Origin: an uncultured Coriobacteriaceae bacterium | Lineage (GTDB): Bacteria > Actinomycetota > Coriobacteriia > Coriobacteriales > Coriobacteriaceae | Direction: 5' to 3' | Assembly: GCA_944320725.1 (NCBI GenBank) | Contig: CALUIM010000002.1 | Coordinates: forward strand, 236,581 to 300,580 | Length of the DNA: 64,000 bases | Shown here: one piece after another, positions 27,301 through 34,745 of the stretch | Numbering within the stretch: the first letter of the stretch is position 1 | Layout: each line of letters starts with the position of its first letter | Translations under genes and position numbers: made by a program | Notes under the pieces: model-generated | Seen by the model: the letters and a program-made list of their open reading frames with translations, nothing else | Databases searched by the model: none | What the model was told of the DNA's origin: nothing

Positions 27301-29060
27301 CGCTTACCACCGACCAGGTGCAGGAGATTCTCGAGGGCTCGGGCAAGATCTACACCGTGCTCAAGATCGACGAGGTTTCGAATCTGGGCGCCGCGCGTAT
27401 CCGCATCCGTTCGCTCATGGCGGCGCTCAAGGACCAGGAGGCCGAGCGCGCTGCCGAGGCCGCCGCTGCAGGCGAGACCTACGAGCAGGGCGATGCTGCT
27501 CCGGTGGCGCCGAGCGACGAGGCACCGGTTTTCGCCACGCGCAAGTATGCGCTCTCGGCGCAGCGCCGCGCAAACTCCGCTGCGTTCGAGAAGGTCAAGT
27601 TTACCGAGGAGATGCGCCGCGAAGGCTACACCATCCTCTGCCCCCAGATGGCGCCGATCCACTTCGACCTCGTGAAGGAGGTCTTCCGCGCCGGCGGCTA
27701 CAACCTTGAGCTGTTGCCTTCCACCGACCGTGGCGCCGTCGAGGCGGGCCTCAAGTACGTGAACAACGACATCTGCTACCCGTCGATTCTTGTCACCGGC
27801 CAGATCATGGAGGCTATCGAGAGCGGCAAGTACGATCTCTCGAAGACGGCCGTCATCATCTCCCAGACCGGCGGCGGCTGCCGCGCCACCAACTACATCG
27901 CGCTTATCCGCAAGGCGCTCAAGGACTCCGGCCATCCCGAGATCCCCGTCATCTCCATCAGCGCAGTGAAGCTCGACGAAGATAACCCCGGCTTCAAGGT
28001 GACCCCGCAGATTCTGAAGGCCGCGGTGTACGCGGTGCTCTACGGCGACGTCATGATGCAGATGCTCTATCGCTGCCGTCCGTATGAGGTGGAGCCCGGT
28101 GCGGCGAATGCGCTGTACGAGAAGCTCATGGCGAAGGCACGCAAGCTCGCACCCAAGTTCACGCGGCGCAGCTATACCAAGCTCGTGCGCGAGTCGGTCG
28201 CGGCGTTCGATAGCATGCCGCTCAAGGACGAGGGCACCAAGCCGCGCGTGGGCGTGGTGGGCGAGATTCTCGTCAAGTTCCACCCCACGGCAAACAACCA
28301 CGTGGTCGATGTTATTGAACACGAGGGCTGCGAGGCGGTGGTGCCGGGCCTGCTCGACTTCTTCCTGTTCGCGATGAGCGGTGCGGAAAACGATAAGGGC
28401 GAGCTGGGCAGCTCGGGTACGCAGCGCGCCGCCATGGCGGGCCTCATCAAGCTCATTGACTGGATGCGCGGTCCTGCAGACGAGATTCTCGAGCAGTCTA
28501 AGCGCTTCGAGCGCCCCGAGCCCATCTCCGCACTTGCCGAGAAGGCGAGCCAGGTGCTCAGCCTCTGCAACACGATGGGCGAGGGTTGGCTGCTCACAGC
28601 CGAGATGCTCGACCTCATCGATCATGGTGCGCCGAACATCATCTGCACGCAGCCGTTTGCCTGCTTGCCCAACCACGTGGTGGGCAAGAGCGTCATCAAG
28701 GAGCTCAGGCGCCGTCACCCCGAGAGCAACATCGTGGCGGTCGACTACGACCCGGGTGCCTCGGAGGTTAACCAGCTCAACCGCATCAAGCTCATGATCT
28801 CGGTTGCCAAGGAGAACCTGCGCCAGGGTCGTGGCTTCAAGATGGAGCGCATCAAGCCGCTTGCGTTCGACGAGGTCGATCAGCATTTCCGTCCGCATCA
28901 TGCCGAGGATGCCGACGAACGCAACCCGCTCGAGGGTGAGCCGGGCGTTATTACGCCGGCGGATATCGTGCCGCCTTCGGGTGGATGCACAGGCTGCGGA
29001 GCCGTCTCCGAGGATGCTGTCGCTGCCGTTGCCGAGCGCTTGGGCGAGGGCGTCAAATAG
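24333..29060 (+). CDS. Giant acyl-CoA dehydratase activase-related protein (BadF/BadG-type ATPase, DUF2229 and HgdB-like domains)
   Basis: A 1575-residue protein. Two ASKHA ATPase domains of the HgdC/BadF type start near residues 42 (GIDVGSTTVK) and 358 (GIDAGSTTMK). Each has a phosphate motif (ELGGEDAK; DIGGQDMK) and Cys residues (NGTCAGGTGAF with SRCGVF; NEACSSGCGSF with SRCTVF) placed like the cluster ligands of HgdC. A Cys-rich knot, CGRCSNNC, follows near 640, then a DUF2229-like region (about 695-920) and a region like the D-component of 2-hydroxyglutaryl-CoA dehydratase (about 1100-1500). HgdC uses ATP to push an electron into dehydratases. The target of these multidomain relatives is not known. 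ATG 24333 overlaps the TetR stop. Confidence 0.88.
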   Translation: MVNIPVIDAANDMAAQAAEGTAAAVPEGAIYNPQAAHGNLHLGIDVGSTTVKLAVLNDDNQIVYAKYQRHHTDVRACARDLFVGAASLMPEAKMTCAITGSGGLLLSQWLGLEFVQEVIASKRAVETLIPETDVAIELGGEDAKIIYFDHGIEQRMNGTCAGGTGAFIDQMATLLHTDASGLNDLAKDATTIYPIASRCGVFAKSDVQPLLNEGARQEDVAASIFQAVVTQTISGLACGRPIRGNVAFLGGPLQYLSELRHRFYVTLDLDEAHRIVPENAHLFVASGAAMAHESEKLATFPELIASIDALGDTQGSEVARLDPLFATEDDFREFKERHDAQVVPRGDLATYAGKRVFIGIDAGSTTMKAAMVGEDGQLLHTWYGNNNGDILGTAKTIMADFFAHIPAGCQIGHVTTTGYGEALLIEALKADSGEIETVAHLRGARAFLPGVQFILDIGGQDMKCLRVRDGVIEHIMLNEACSSGCGSFIESFAVSMNMGVEQFAQEAIRAKSPVDLGSRCTVFMNSRVKQAQKEGATVGDIAAGLSYSVIKNALFKVIKLRDPSEIGDQVIVQGGTFMSDATLRAFELLTGVPAVRPDIAGCMGAYGAALLARDRAGEDGISQMLSADEIARLTVTQKHVRCGRCSNNCQLTVNDFGGGRRFITGNRCEKGAGHKKQKTEAPNLFKEKNRLLFDRECLSPDEAPRGTVGIPRALNLYEDYPFWHAFFTRLGFAVILSDDSTKKTYDAGIESMPSESVCYPAKLSHGHIMNLIDKDPDFIWMPCIRKERKEDPAAGNNYNCPIVMSYPTALGLNIDELAEKNIEFMYPFVPYNDRVELKRRLYEILAEDRVADAEAGRGRVRGPKLTRSEIDAAVNYAYEVDARFHEDIQTMGEETIHWIEEHGGHGIVLAGRPYHNDPEINHALPELISSFGFAVLTEDSVAHLVKPDRPIRVVDQWMYHSRLYRAAKLVTLRNDLDLIQLNSFGCGLDALTTDQVQEILEGSGKIYTVLKIDEVSNLGAARIRIRSLMAALKDQEAERAAEAAAAGETYEQGDAAPVAPSDEAPVFATRKYALSAQRRANSAAFEKVKFTEEMRREGYTILCPQMAPIHFDLVKEVFRAGGYNLELLPSTDRGAVEAGLKYVNNDICYPSILVTGQIMEAIESGKYDLSKTAVIISQTGGGCRATNYIALIRKALKDSGHPEIPVISISAVKLDEDNPGFKVTPQILKAAVYAVLYGDVMMQMLYRCRPYEVEPGAANALYEKLMAKARKLAPKFTRRSYTKLVRESVAAFDSMPLKDEGTKPRVGVVGEILVKFHPTANNHVVDVIEHEGCEAVVPGLLDFFLFAMSGAENDKGELGSSGTQRAAMAGLIKLIDWMRGPADEILEQSKRFERPEPISALAEKASQVLSLCNTMGEGWLLTAEMLDLIDHGAPNIICTQPFACLPNHVVGKSVIKELRRRHPESNIVAVDYDPGASEVNQLNRIKLMISVAKENLRQGRGFKMERIKPLAFDEVDQHFRPHHAEDADERNPLEGEPGVITPADIVPPSGGCTGCGAVSEDAVAAVAERLGEGVK

Positions 29061-29101
29061 CGTCTCTTCTGCGTAGGCCAATCGTTCCGGTAAACGTTGC
29101 C

Positions 29102-29136
29102 AAGCCGCTGATCCATATGGATCAGCGGCTTTTCTT
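29102..29136 (+). terminator. Rho-independent terminator of the activase gene
   Basis: A perfect 13-bp stem AAGCCGCTGATCC/GGATCAGCGGCTT around a four-base ATAT loop is followed by TTCTT. It lies 42 bases after the activase stop. Confidence 0.88.
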
Positions 29137-29156
29137 ATGCCTGCCATATCTCGTGC

Positions 29157-29249
29157 TTGCCAAACGTACCGTTAATGCAAAACTGCCCGCTAAACGGGAC
29201 AAAACAGGGGGCTTAGCGGTCACTTTTGCATTAACGGGCTGTTTGGCAA
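29157..29249. repeat. Dispersed palindromic element, copy B
   Basis: A 93-base imperfect palindrome opens with TTGCCAAACGTACCGTTA and closes with GGGCTGTTTGGCAA. It differs from copy C at 30537 in two of 93 bases and has the same orientation. Together they bracket the AbiEi-like gene. The stretch 29250-29489 after it holds no recognisable gene. Confidence 0.9.
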
Positions 29250-29489
29250 AACGGCAGGAGACGCAGGCAGATGGGCCGTCAGCACATATCTGGATAGCTG
29301 GTGTACGGGCGGTTGCTGGCGTGTTGGGAAGGAGATTGCCGTTCGCCGATTATCTCGAAGAGGCAAATTGCTCTGGAATGACGTTATTGAGCTGCGTTGT
29401 TAGATGGCTGTTAGACGCAGGTATCTAGTTCTGTTGGATGCGATTTGCTAGAGTCCGCAGAACAGGGCATTCTTGTCGGAGGGGTGAAG

Positions 29490-30503
29490 ATGGGGCATCG
29501 GTGTACCCGGCGTGCGGAAACGATTGCGCGTGTGGTGGCGACGGCTCAATTGCATGGCGCAAGTTACGAATCGCACGATCGAAATGAGCTCCGCGCATTG
29601 CGTCGGCGCGTGAAAACTGGCGAGCTCGTGGAGGTGTTTCCAAAGCAGTTTGCGAACGCTGTATATTGGCGGGGCCTCGCGCGCAACGAGCAGGCACGGT
29701 ACATTATTAAGGCCCATGCGCATCATGCTCCAGAAACGGTGTTCTGCGCGTTTAGCGCAGCGCTACTGCATGGGCTGCCTGTCACGTACGGCTTGCTCGA
29801 CGTGTTGCACATACGTACAAAAACATCGTCACCATCGAGAGGGAGCAGACATATTGCACGACTACTGTCTGTTACTGCCGATGATGTGCGTATAGATGGG
29901 GTGCGTGTGACACCGCTTGTTCATACCGCTATCGATTGTGTGCGTTACGCTTCGTTTGCCGATGGGCTTGCGATTGCTGATGCTCTTATGCGTAAGCTCG
30001 ACATTGATCGCGCGGTTTTCGGACAGTTGGTCGACCGCTTTCTTACGGGGCGCAAGGGTGTTGATGCGGCACGGCGTGTCGCGACATACGCTGACGCACG
30101 AGCGGAAAGCGGCGGCGAGTCTATTGCGCGCGCCGTTATGATCGAGGCGGGAATTCCTCCCAGCGATCTCCAAACCATTCTTGTCGATCCGGTTGATACC
30201 ATGTGCATGTATAGAGCCGATTTTCTCTTTCGTTTGCGTAGCGGCTCGACCGTTATAGGCGAGCTGGATGGCAAGGAGAAATATCGCGACGAGAAGATGC
30301 TCGCCGGAAAAGACACGTTTGATGCGTTGATTAACGAACGTCAGCGTGAATCGAGGTTGACGCTTCTGGGTATGCCGATCGTGCGCTTCACCATGAAAGA
30401 CGTTTGGACTCCTGGCAGGCTGGTAGCGCTGCTAGCCGCTGCAGGCGTAACGCCGAGTACAATTGCTGGACGAGATTATCGAAATGCCGTGTGTCGAGGC
30501 TGA
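29490..30503 (+). CDS. AbiEi-like protein with PD-(D/E)xK nuclease-like C-terminus
   Basis: A 337-residue protein of a type common in Actinobacteria. The N-terminal half resembles the AbiEi-type antitoxin organisation: an early helical region with RALRRRVKTGELVEVFP near residue 35 and then AALLHGLPV. The C-terminal part has YRADFLFRL near 245 and VIGELDGKEKY near 258, giving D and ExDGK residues spaced as in PD-(D/E)xK (DUF559-like) nucleases. No AbiEii-like toxin gene is adjacent, so a classical type IV toxin-antitoxin pair is not supported. Codon use is less GC-rich than in its neighbours. Near-identical palindromic elements bracket it. ATG 29490 follows GGAGGGG. Its function is not known. 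Confidence 0.72.
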   Translation: MGHRCTRRAETIARVVATAQLHGASYESHDRNELRALRRRVKTGELVEVFPKQFANAVYWRGLARNEQARYIIKAHAHHAPETVFCAFSAALLHGLPVTYGLLDVLHIRTKTSSPSRGSRHIARLLSVTADDVRIDGVRVTPLVHTAIDCVRYASFADGLAIADALMRKLDIDRAVFGQLVDRFLTGRKGVDAARRVATYADARAESGGESIARAVMIEAGIPPSDLQTILVDPVDTMCMYRADFLFRLRSGSTVIGELDGKEKYRDEKMLAGKDTFDALINERQRESRLTLLGMPIVRFTMKDVWTPGRLVALLAAAGVTPSTIAGRDYRNAVCRG

Positions 30504-30536
30504 TGTCATTGCATGGGTAGCCGCGTTATCGGGTTC

Positions 30537-30629
30537 TTGCCAAACGTACCGTTAATGCAAAACTGCCCGCTAAACGGGGCAAAACAGGGAGCTTAGCGGT
30601 CACTTTTGCATTAACGGGCTGTTTGGCAA
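30537..30629. repeat. Dispersed palindromic element, copy C
   Basis: The sequence is 91/93 identical to copy B and in the same orientation, starting 33 bases after the AbiEi-like stop codon and ending 38 bases before the convergent coaX stop. The hairpin could serve as a bidirectional terminator here. Confidence 0.9.
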
Positions 30630-30667
30630 GAGATTATCGGCATATGTTGCTACAGCATGATGATGCA

Positions 30668-31516
30668 TCAGGCACGTGAGCGCTGGTTGGCCTGCCAGAT
30701 GAGCGCGAGGCCCGTGAGGGTAAGCTGCTCGTCTACGATGACCTCATGGTGCAGTAGCGCGGCGAGGGCATGTGCACCTTCTCCGGTGATGACGAGGGCG
30801 GCATGGGGCGCGTCGGCGTCTGCGGCGTCAGACGAGGAATCGGTCGAGATGTGCTGTTCGGTGGCGATCGCGTCGATGAGCCCGTCAATCATGGCGGCAG
30901 AGCCACGTACCACGCCCGAGCGCATGGCATCGGCGGTGTTGCGCCCCGTCACGCGTTCCGGCGCCGTGAGCTCTACGAGCGGCAAACGCGCGGCCGCTTG
31001 GGCGAGGGCGCGAGCGCTGAGTGAGATACCGGGTGCGATGATGCCGCCTGCAAACGCTCCTGCTTGATCGATAACCTCAAAGTTCGTGGTGGTGCCCAGG
31101 TCGATGACGATGGCAGGGGCGCCATAGCGCGCTCGTGTGGCGACGGCGTCGGCAATGCGATCGGAGCCCACCTCGGCAGGATTGTCGAATGCAAGCTTGA
31201 TGCCGGATTTGAGGCCCGGCCCCACTACAAGCACGCGGCAGCCGAGGACGCGCTCGAGTGCGTTGCGCCAGGCTGCGCTGAGTGTGGGTACCACGCATGA
31301 GAGAATCGCCCCGTCGATGGTAGCCTGCGGAAGCAGCCCCAGCGCATGTCCTAGTTCAACGCGCGCCTCGTCTGCTGTGAGCGGCGTCTTCGTGGTGAGT
31401 TCGCAGGCGTCGACCAGGACGGGAGTTTCGTTTGGCGTGATCTTGAACATGCCGAGGCGAGTGGTTGTATTGCCAGCGTCGACAGTGAGGACATGCAGGT
31501 CGCGCGCGATGCTCAT
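30668..31516 (-). CDS. coaX: Type III pantothenate kinase
   Basis: A 282-residue ASKHA-fold kinase that phosphorylates pantothenate in the first step of coenzyme A synthesis. Three family motifs are present: TVDAGNTTTRLG near residue 12 (phosphate loop), GSDRIADAV near 120 and DLGTTTNFEVID near 142. The last reads GTTTNF where GTATTF is common, within family variation. The insert SSSDAADADAP near 245 is low complexity. ATG 31516 follows CCAAGGAG, whereas upstream in-frame sequence lacks domain character. It is divergent from the OPT transporter gene. Confidence 0.92.
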   Translation of the reverse strand: MSIARDLHVLTVDAGNTTTRLGMFKITPNETPVLVDACELTTKTPLTADEARVELGHALGLLPQATIDGAILSCVVPTLSAAWRNALERVLGCRVLVVGPGLKSGIKLAFDNPAEVGSDRIADAVATRARYGAPAIVIDLGTTTNFEVIDQAGAFAGGIIAPGISLSARALAQAAARLPLVELTAPERVTGRNTADAMRSGVVRGSAAMIDGLIDAIATEQHISTDSSSDAADADAPHAALVITGEGAHALAALLHHEVIVDEQLTLTGLALIWQANQRSRA

Positions 31517-31568
31517 GGTTGTCTCCTTGGTAGGTAGCGAGTGGCAGGGCGGTTGCCACGAGGGACGG

Positions 31569-31597
31569 TGGACGCTTGCCGTGCTGTGCAGTATTAT
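31569..31597 (+). promoter_or_regulatory. Candidate promoter of the OPT transporter gene
   Basis: TGGACG (31569-31574), 17 bases, then TATTAT (31592-31597) resemble -35 and -10 boxes, each with about four to five consensus positions. They lie 68 bases before the ATG in the divergent coaX/OPT intergenic region. Confidence 0.45.
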
Positions 31598-31664
31598 ACG
31601 TGCCGTCTCAGGCCGTAACCCGACTTCCCGCATGGGGAAGCGGATATACGAGGGAGCATACAAC

Positions 31665-33326
31665 ATGGAAGCTATCAGCCGCCGCGCGGGATTGCGCGGG
31701 CAGCTCTCGGGTGCCGGTGTTCTCATTGGCTGTGTGGGCTGCGTTATCATCACAGCGTCGTCGGTCTACACCGCCCTTAAGATGGGCTCGCTGCCCTGGC
31801 CGACCATCTTCACCTCCATCACTGCGCTCGTGCTTCTGCGCGCGGTGGGACGCACCAGCCTTAACGAAGCAAATATCACCCAGGTCGTCATGTCTGCCGG
31901 CTCTATGGTGGCGGGCGGTCTGGCATTCACCATTCCCGGTATCTGGATGCTGGGACTCACCGACGAGGTCGGTTGGGGCGAGATGTTTGCCGTGGCGCTT
32001 GCCGGAACGCTTTTGGGGCTTGTGTGCACCGCGCTCATCCAGCGCCATTTTGTCGAGGAATCCGATCTGGAATACCCCATTGGCACGGCAGCGGCAGAGA
32101 CGCTGCTCGCCAGTCGCGCGGGCGCCTCGACGGGCAAAAAGCTCTTTGGTTCGATGGCGTTGGCCGGTGCGTGGTGCGTGGCTCGCGACATCGCGGGGCT
32201 CATGCCGGCGCTTGTGGCGCAGCTGCCCGTGCCGGGCGTGGCATTTGGCATCCAGATGTCGCCGATGCGCTGGGCCGTGGGATTTCTTGCTGGCAGGCGC
32301 TCGATTATCTACTGGGCATTCGGCGCGGTGCTGGGTTGGTTTGGCATCGTAGCGCTTGGAAGCACGCTGGGGCTCACGGACATCGCTACGGCGCAGGGCA
32401 TCGTGTCGAGCCTTGGCATGGGGCTCATGATGGGCTCAGGTGCCGGTGTGGTTATCAAAGACATCGTATTGCCGCTGTTCGACCGTGCGCGGAGCCAGGG
32501 TGAGCGGCCTGCTGGTAGCGGATTTATCTCGAAGCTCATCTCTCGCTACGATGCGGGCGTGCTCGCGCTCATGGCGGCTGCGGCGGCGCTCGTGGTGTGC
32601 TTTGCGCTGGGGCTCGGGCCCGTTGTGGCAGTTGTCGTGGTGCTGCTGGCGTTTGTGACGGCCGTCATGAGCGCGCAGTCGGTGGGCCAGTCGGGCATTG
32701 ATCCTATGGAGATCTTCGGCCTCATTGTGCTGTTGTTCGTCGCGGCGTGTTCCGAGGCAACGCAGGTGCAGCTCTTCTTTGTCGCGGGTGTTATCGCCGT
32801 GGCGTGTGGCCTGGCGGGCGACGTCATGAGCGATTTCAAGACGGGCCAGATCATCGGCACGAGTCCGCGTTCCATGTGGTTTGGCCAAGCGATCGGCGCC
32901 GTGCTGGGCACGTTCGTGGCCGTTGCCGTCATGATCGCACTCGTAACCGCCTATGGACCCGATGCGTTCGGCACCGATGCGCTGTTCGTTGCCGCACAGG
33001 CCAATGTGGTCGCCACGATGGTCTCGGGTATTCCGAGTGTTCCCGCCTTCGCACTCGGCCTCATCGGCGGTACGGTGCTCTATGTCGCCGGCATCCCGTC
33101 CATGACGCTGGGGCTTGGTGTATACCTGCCGTTCTATATGTCGATCTCCACCGTGCTCGGCGCGGTGATGCGCTGGGTGTACGATCGCGTGTGCGCTGCG
33201 CGCGGCATGGACGTCGATGATTCCAGCGAGACGGGCGTTGTGGTGGCATCGGGCGTGCTCGGCGGCGAATCCATCATTGGCGTGATCATTGCGTTCGCAA
33301 GCGTGATTTCCGGTCTTTCGGGGTAG
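31665..33326 (+). CDS. OPT-family oligopeptide/metal-chelate transporter
   Basis: A 553-residue polytopic membrane protein with about 14 hydrophobic segments. Hallmarks of bacterial OPT proteins include SVYTALKMGSLPWPTIF near residue 35, the ESDLEYPIGTAAAE segment near 130 and a C-terminal region DFKTGQIIGTSPRSM near 390. OPT transporters are proton-coupled importers of oligopeptides or iron/siderophore complexes; the bacterial branch is little studied. GAGGGAG precedes ATG 31665. A promoter-like sequence lies upstream, and the next gene starts 111 bases later. The substrate is not predictable. Confidence 0.87.
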   Translation: MEAISRRAGLRGQLSGAGVLIGCVGCVIITASSVYTALKMGSLPWPTIFTSITALVLLRAVGRTSLNEANITQVVMSAGSMVAGGLAFTIPGIWMLGLTDEVGWGEMFAVALAGTLLGLVCTALIQRHFVEESDLEYPIGTAAAETLLASRAGASTGKKLFGSMALAGAWCVARDIAGLMPALVAQLPVPGVAFGIQMSPMRWAVGFLAGRRSIIYWAFGAVLGWFGIVALGSTLGLTDIATAQGIVSSLGMGLMMGSGAGVVIKDIVLPLFDRARSQGERPAGSGFISKLISRYDAGVLALMAAAAALVVCFALGLGPVVAVVVVLLAFVTAVMSAQSVGQSGIDPMEIFGLIVLLFVAACSEATQVQLFFVAGVIAVACGLAGDVMSDFKTGQIIGTSPRSMWFGQAIGAVLGTFVAVAVMIALVTAYGPDAFGTDALFVAAQANVVATMVSGIPSVPAFALGLIGGTVLYVAGIPSMTLGLGVYLPFYMSISTVLGAVMRWVYDRVCAARGMDVDDSSETGVVVASGVLGGESIIGVIIAFASVISGLSG

Positions 33327-33437
33327 GATGGGCGCGATGGCGAGAAGCGGCTATGGGTACTGTAGTACCATATGGCTGCATGTATCTGATCGCAGGCGGG
33401 CATACCAGCCCGTGCGCACATATGAAAGGAGCCCTCC

Positions 33438-33725
33438 GTGGCGGTAAACGAAGAACTTCTCAAGCAGGTCCTCGAGCAGATTCGCCCGAACCTGCAGGCC
33501 GATGGCGGCGACATGTCCTATGTGGGCGTTGACGACGAGGGCGTGGTCTCGCTTGAGCTGCTCGGGCACTGCGCCGGTTGCCCCATGAGCCAGCTCACCC
33601 TCTCCATGGGCATCGAGCGCATCCTGAAAGAGCACGTTCCGGGCGTGACGCGCGTTGTTGCCGTGAACGAGCTCGGCGGCGAAGGCGGCATGGGCGACCT
33701 CTACGACGAGTACGCGCCGTTCTAA
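33438..33725 (+). CDS. NFU-domain (NifU C-terminal) iron-sulfur carrier
   Basis: A 95-residue stand-alone NFU protein. The signature GGDMSYVGVDDEG near residue 23 is followed by the cluster-binding LGHCAGCPMSQLT near 42 (CX2C). Such proteins dimerise to hold and deliver a [4Fe-4S] cluster to apo-enzymes, fitting the iron-sulfur enzymes in this window. The start is GTG 33438 with AAAGGAG upstream. It lies 15 bases before lgt and is probably co-transcribed, though no functional link is obvious. Confidence 0.92.
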   Translation: MAVNEELLKQVLEQIRPNLQADGGDMSYVGVDDEGVVSLELLGHCAGCPMSQLTLSMGIERILKEHVPGVTRVVAVNELGGEGGMGDLYDEYAPF

Positions 33726-33740
33726 GCGATAGGGGCACCC

Positions 33741-34571
33741 GTGCTCAACGATCTGTATCACAGCTTGGACCCGGTCGCGTTTTCGGCCGGGCCCATCACC
33801 ATCTATTGGTATGGCATCTCGTATATCGTGGGAGCGCTGCTGGCGGGTATCGTGATGTACCGCACCCAGAAGCGCTGGGGGCTCAACATCACGAGCGACG
33901 ATCTCATGATGGTCGTCTTCGGTGTCGTGTTCGGCCTCATCATCGGTGCGCGCCTGTTCTACGTCGTGTTTTACGGTGACGGGTATTACTTCGCGCACCC
34001 GCTCGAGATCTTCATGACCAACCATGGTGGGATGAGCTTCCACGGCGGCTTGGTGGGCGGCGTCATTGGCGGCGTTATTGCATGCCGCATGATGCGTCTC
34101 TCCGCGTGGACCGTGGCCGATCTCGCTGCCATTGGCGTGCCGCTCGCGCTGTGCTTGGGGCGCTGCGCCAATTTCGTAAACGGCGAGCTGTGGGGCAAGG
34201 AGACCGATCTTCCCTGGGGCGTCGTGTTCGGCGGAGCCGCCGGCGACGTGCCGCGCCATCCCTCGCAGCTCTATGAGGCGCTGCTCGAGGGCGTGGTGCT
34301 GTTCATCATCTTGCAGATTCTCAGCCGCAAGCGCCCGCTGCTGCCGCAGGGCACGTTTATGGGCGTGTTCGTGATGGGCTACGGCATCGTGCGCTTCCTT
34401 GTTGAGTTTGTGCGCCTGCCCGATGCCCAGCTTGGCTATATCATCGGCGATGTCATCACGATGGGCCAGCTGCTGAGCCTGCCGCTCGTGGTGGTGGGCG
34501 CGGGGCTCATCATTTACGCGTTGCACGCCAAGCGCCCGCAGCGCGATTACCTCGAGGTACCAAGCCGGTAG
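33741..34571 (+). CDS. lgt: Prolipoprotein diacylglyceryl transferase
   Basis: A 276-residue integral membrane enzyme with seven predicted helices. It transfers diacylglycerol from phosphatidylglycerol to the lipobox cysteine of prolipoproteins, the first step of lipoprotein maturation. The signature GRCANFVNGELWG lies near residue 138, MSFHGGLVGG near 97 supplies the essential histidine, and the conserved HPSQLYEALLEG segment lies near 173. The start is GTG 33741 with AGGGG close by. It would process the MetQ-like lipoprotein and other exported proteins encoded here. Confidence 0.95.
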   Translation: MLNDLYHSLDPVAFSAGPITIYWYGISYIVGALLAGIVMYRTQKRWGLNITSDDLMMVVFGVVFGLIIGARLFYVVFYGDGYYFAHPLEIFMTNHGGMSFHGGLVGGVIGGVIACRMMRLSAWTVADLAAIGVPLALCLGRCANFVNGELWGKETDLPWGVVFGGAAGDVPRHPSQLYEALLEGVVLFIILQILSRKRPLLPQGTFMGVFVMGYGIVRFLVEFVRLPDAQLGYIIGDVITMGQLLSLPLVVVGAGLIIYALHAKRPQRDYLEVPSR

Positions 34572-34608
34572 CCCGGGGTGCCGCGTTGGGCTCGTTTGCT
34601 GCGCGAGC

Positions 34609-34640
34609 TTGACACATGCCACGCGGGGGGGGGGTAAGCT
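34609..34640 (+). promoter_or_regulatory. TTGACA box and ten-G tract upstream of the membrane protein gene
   Basis: A perfect -35 hexamer TTGACA (34609-34614) is followed by ten bases, an uninterrupted run of ten G (34625-34634) and TAAGCT. The separation between hexamers is 20 bases; three fewer G would make it 17. The arrangement resembles phase-variable promoters, but the -10 match is poor. Confidence 0.4.
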
Positions 34641-34745
34641 CGTTGACCTCTGCCACAGCCTCTGCCCCTGCTGCGGTACGACACCATGCGCGAAAGACCA
34701 TGTGACGTGCGTTCGGGGGGCGCCGTACCGAGAGGACGGAATGCC

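Noticed and set aside
24312..29147. A 1611-codon open frame on the minus strand across the activase gene
   Set aside because: It mirrors the plus-strand gene in a GC-rich codon context; its translation is Leu/Arg/His/Asp-rich without domains, while the plus strand has clear ATPase motifs and a ribosome site.
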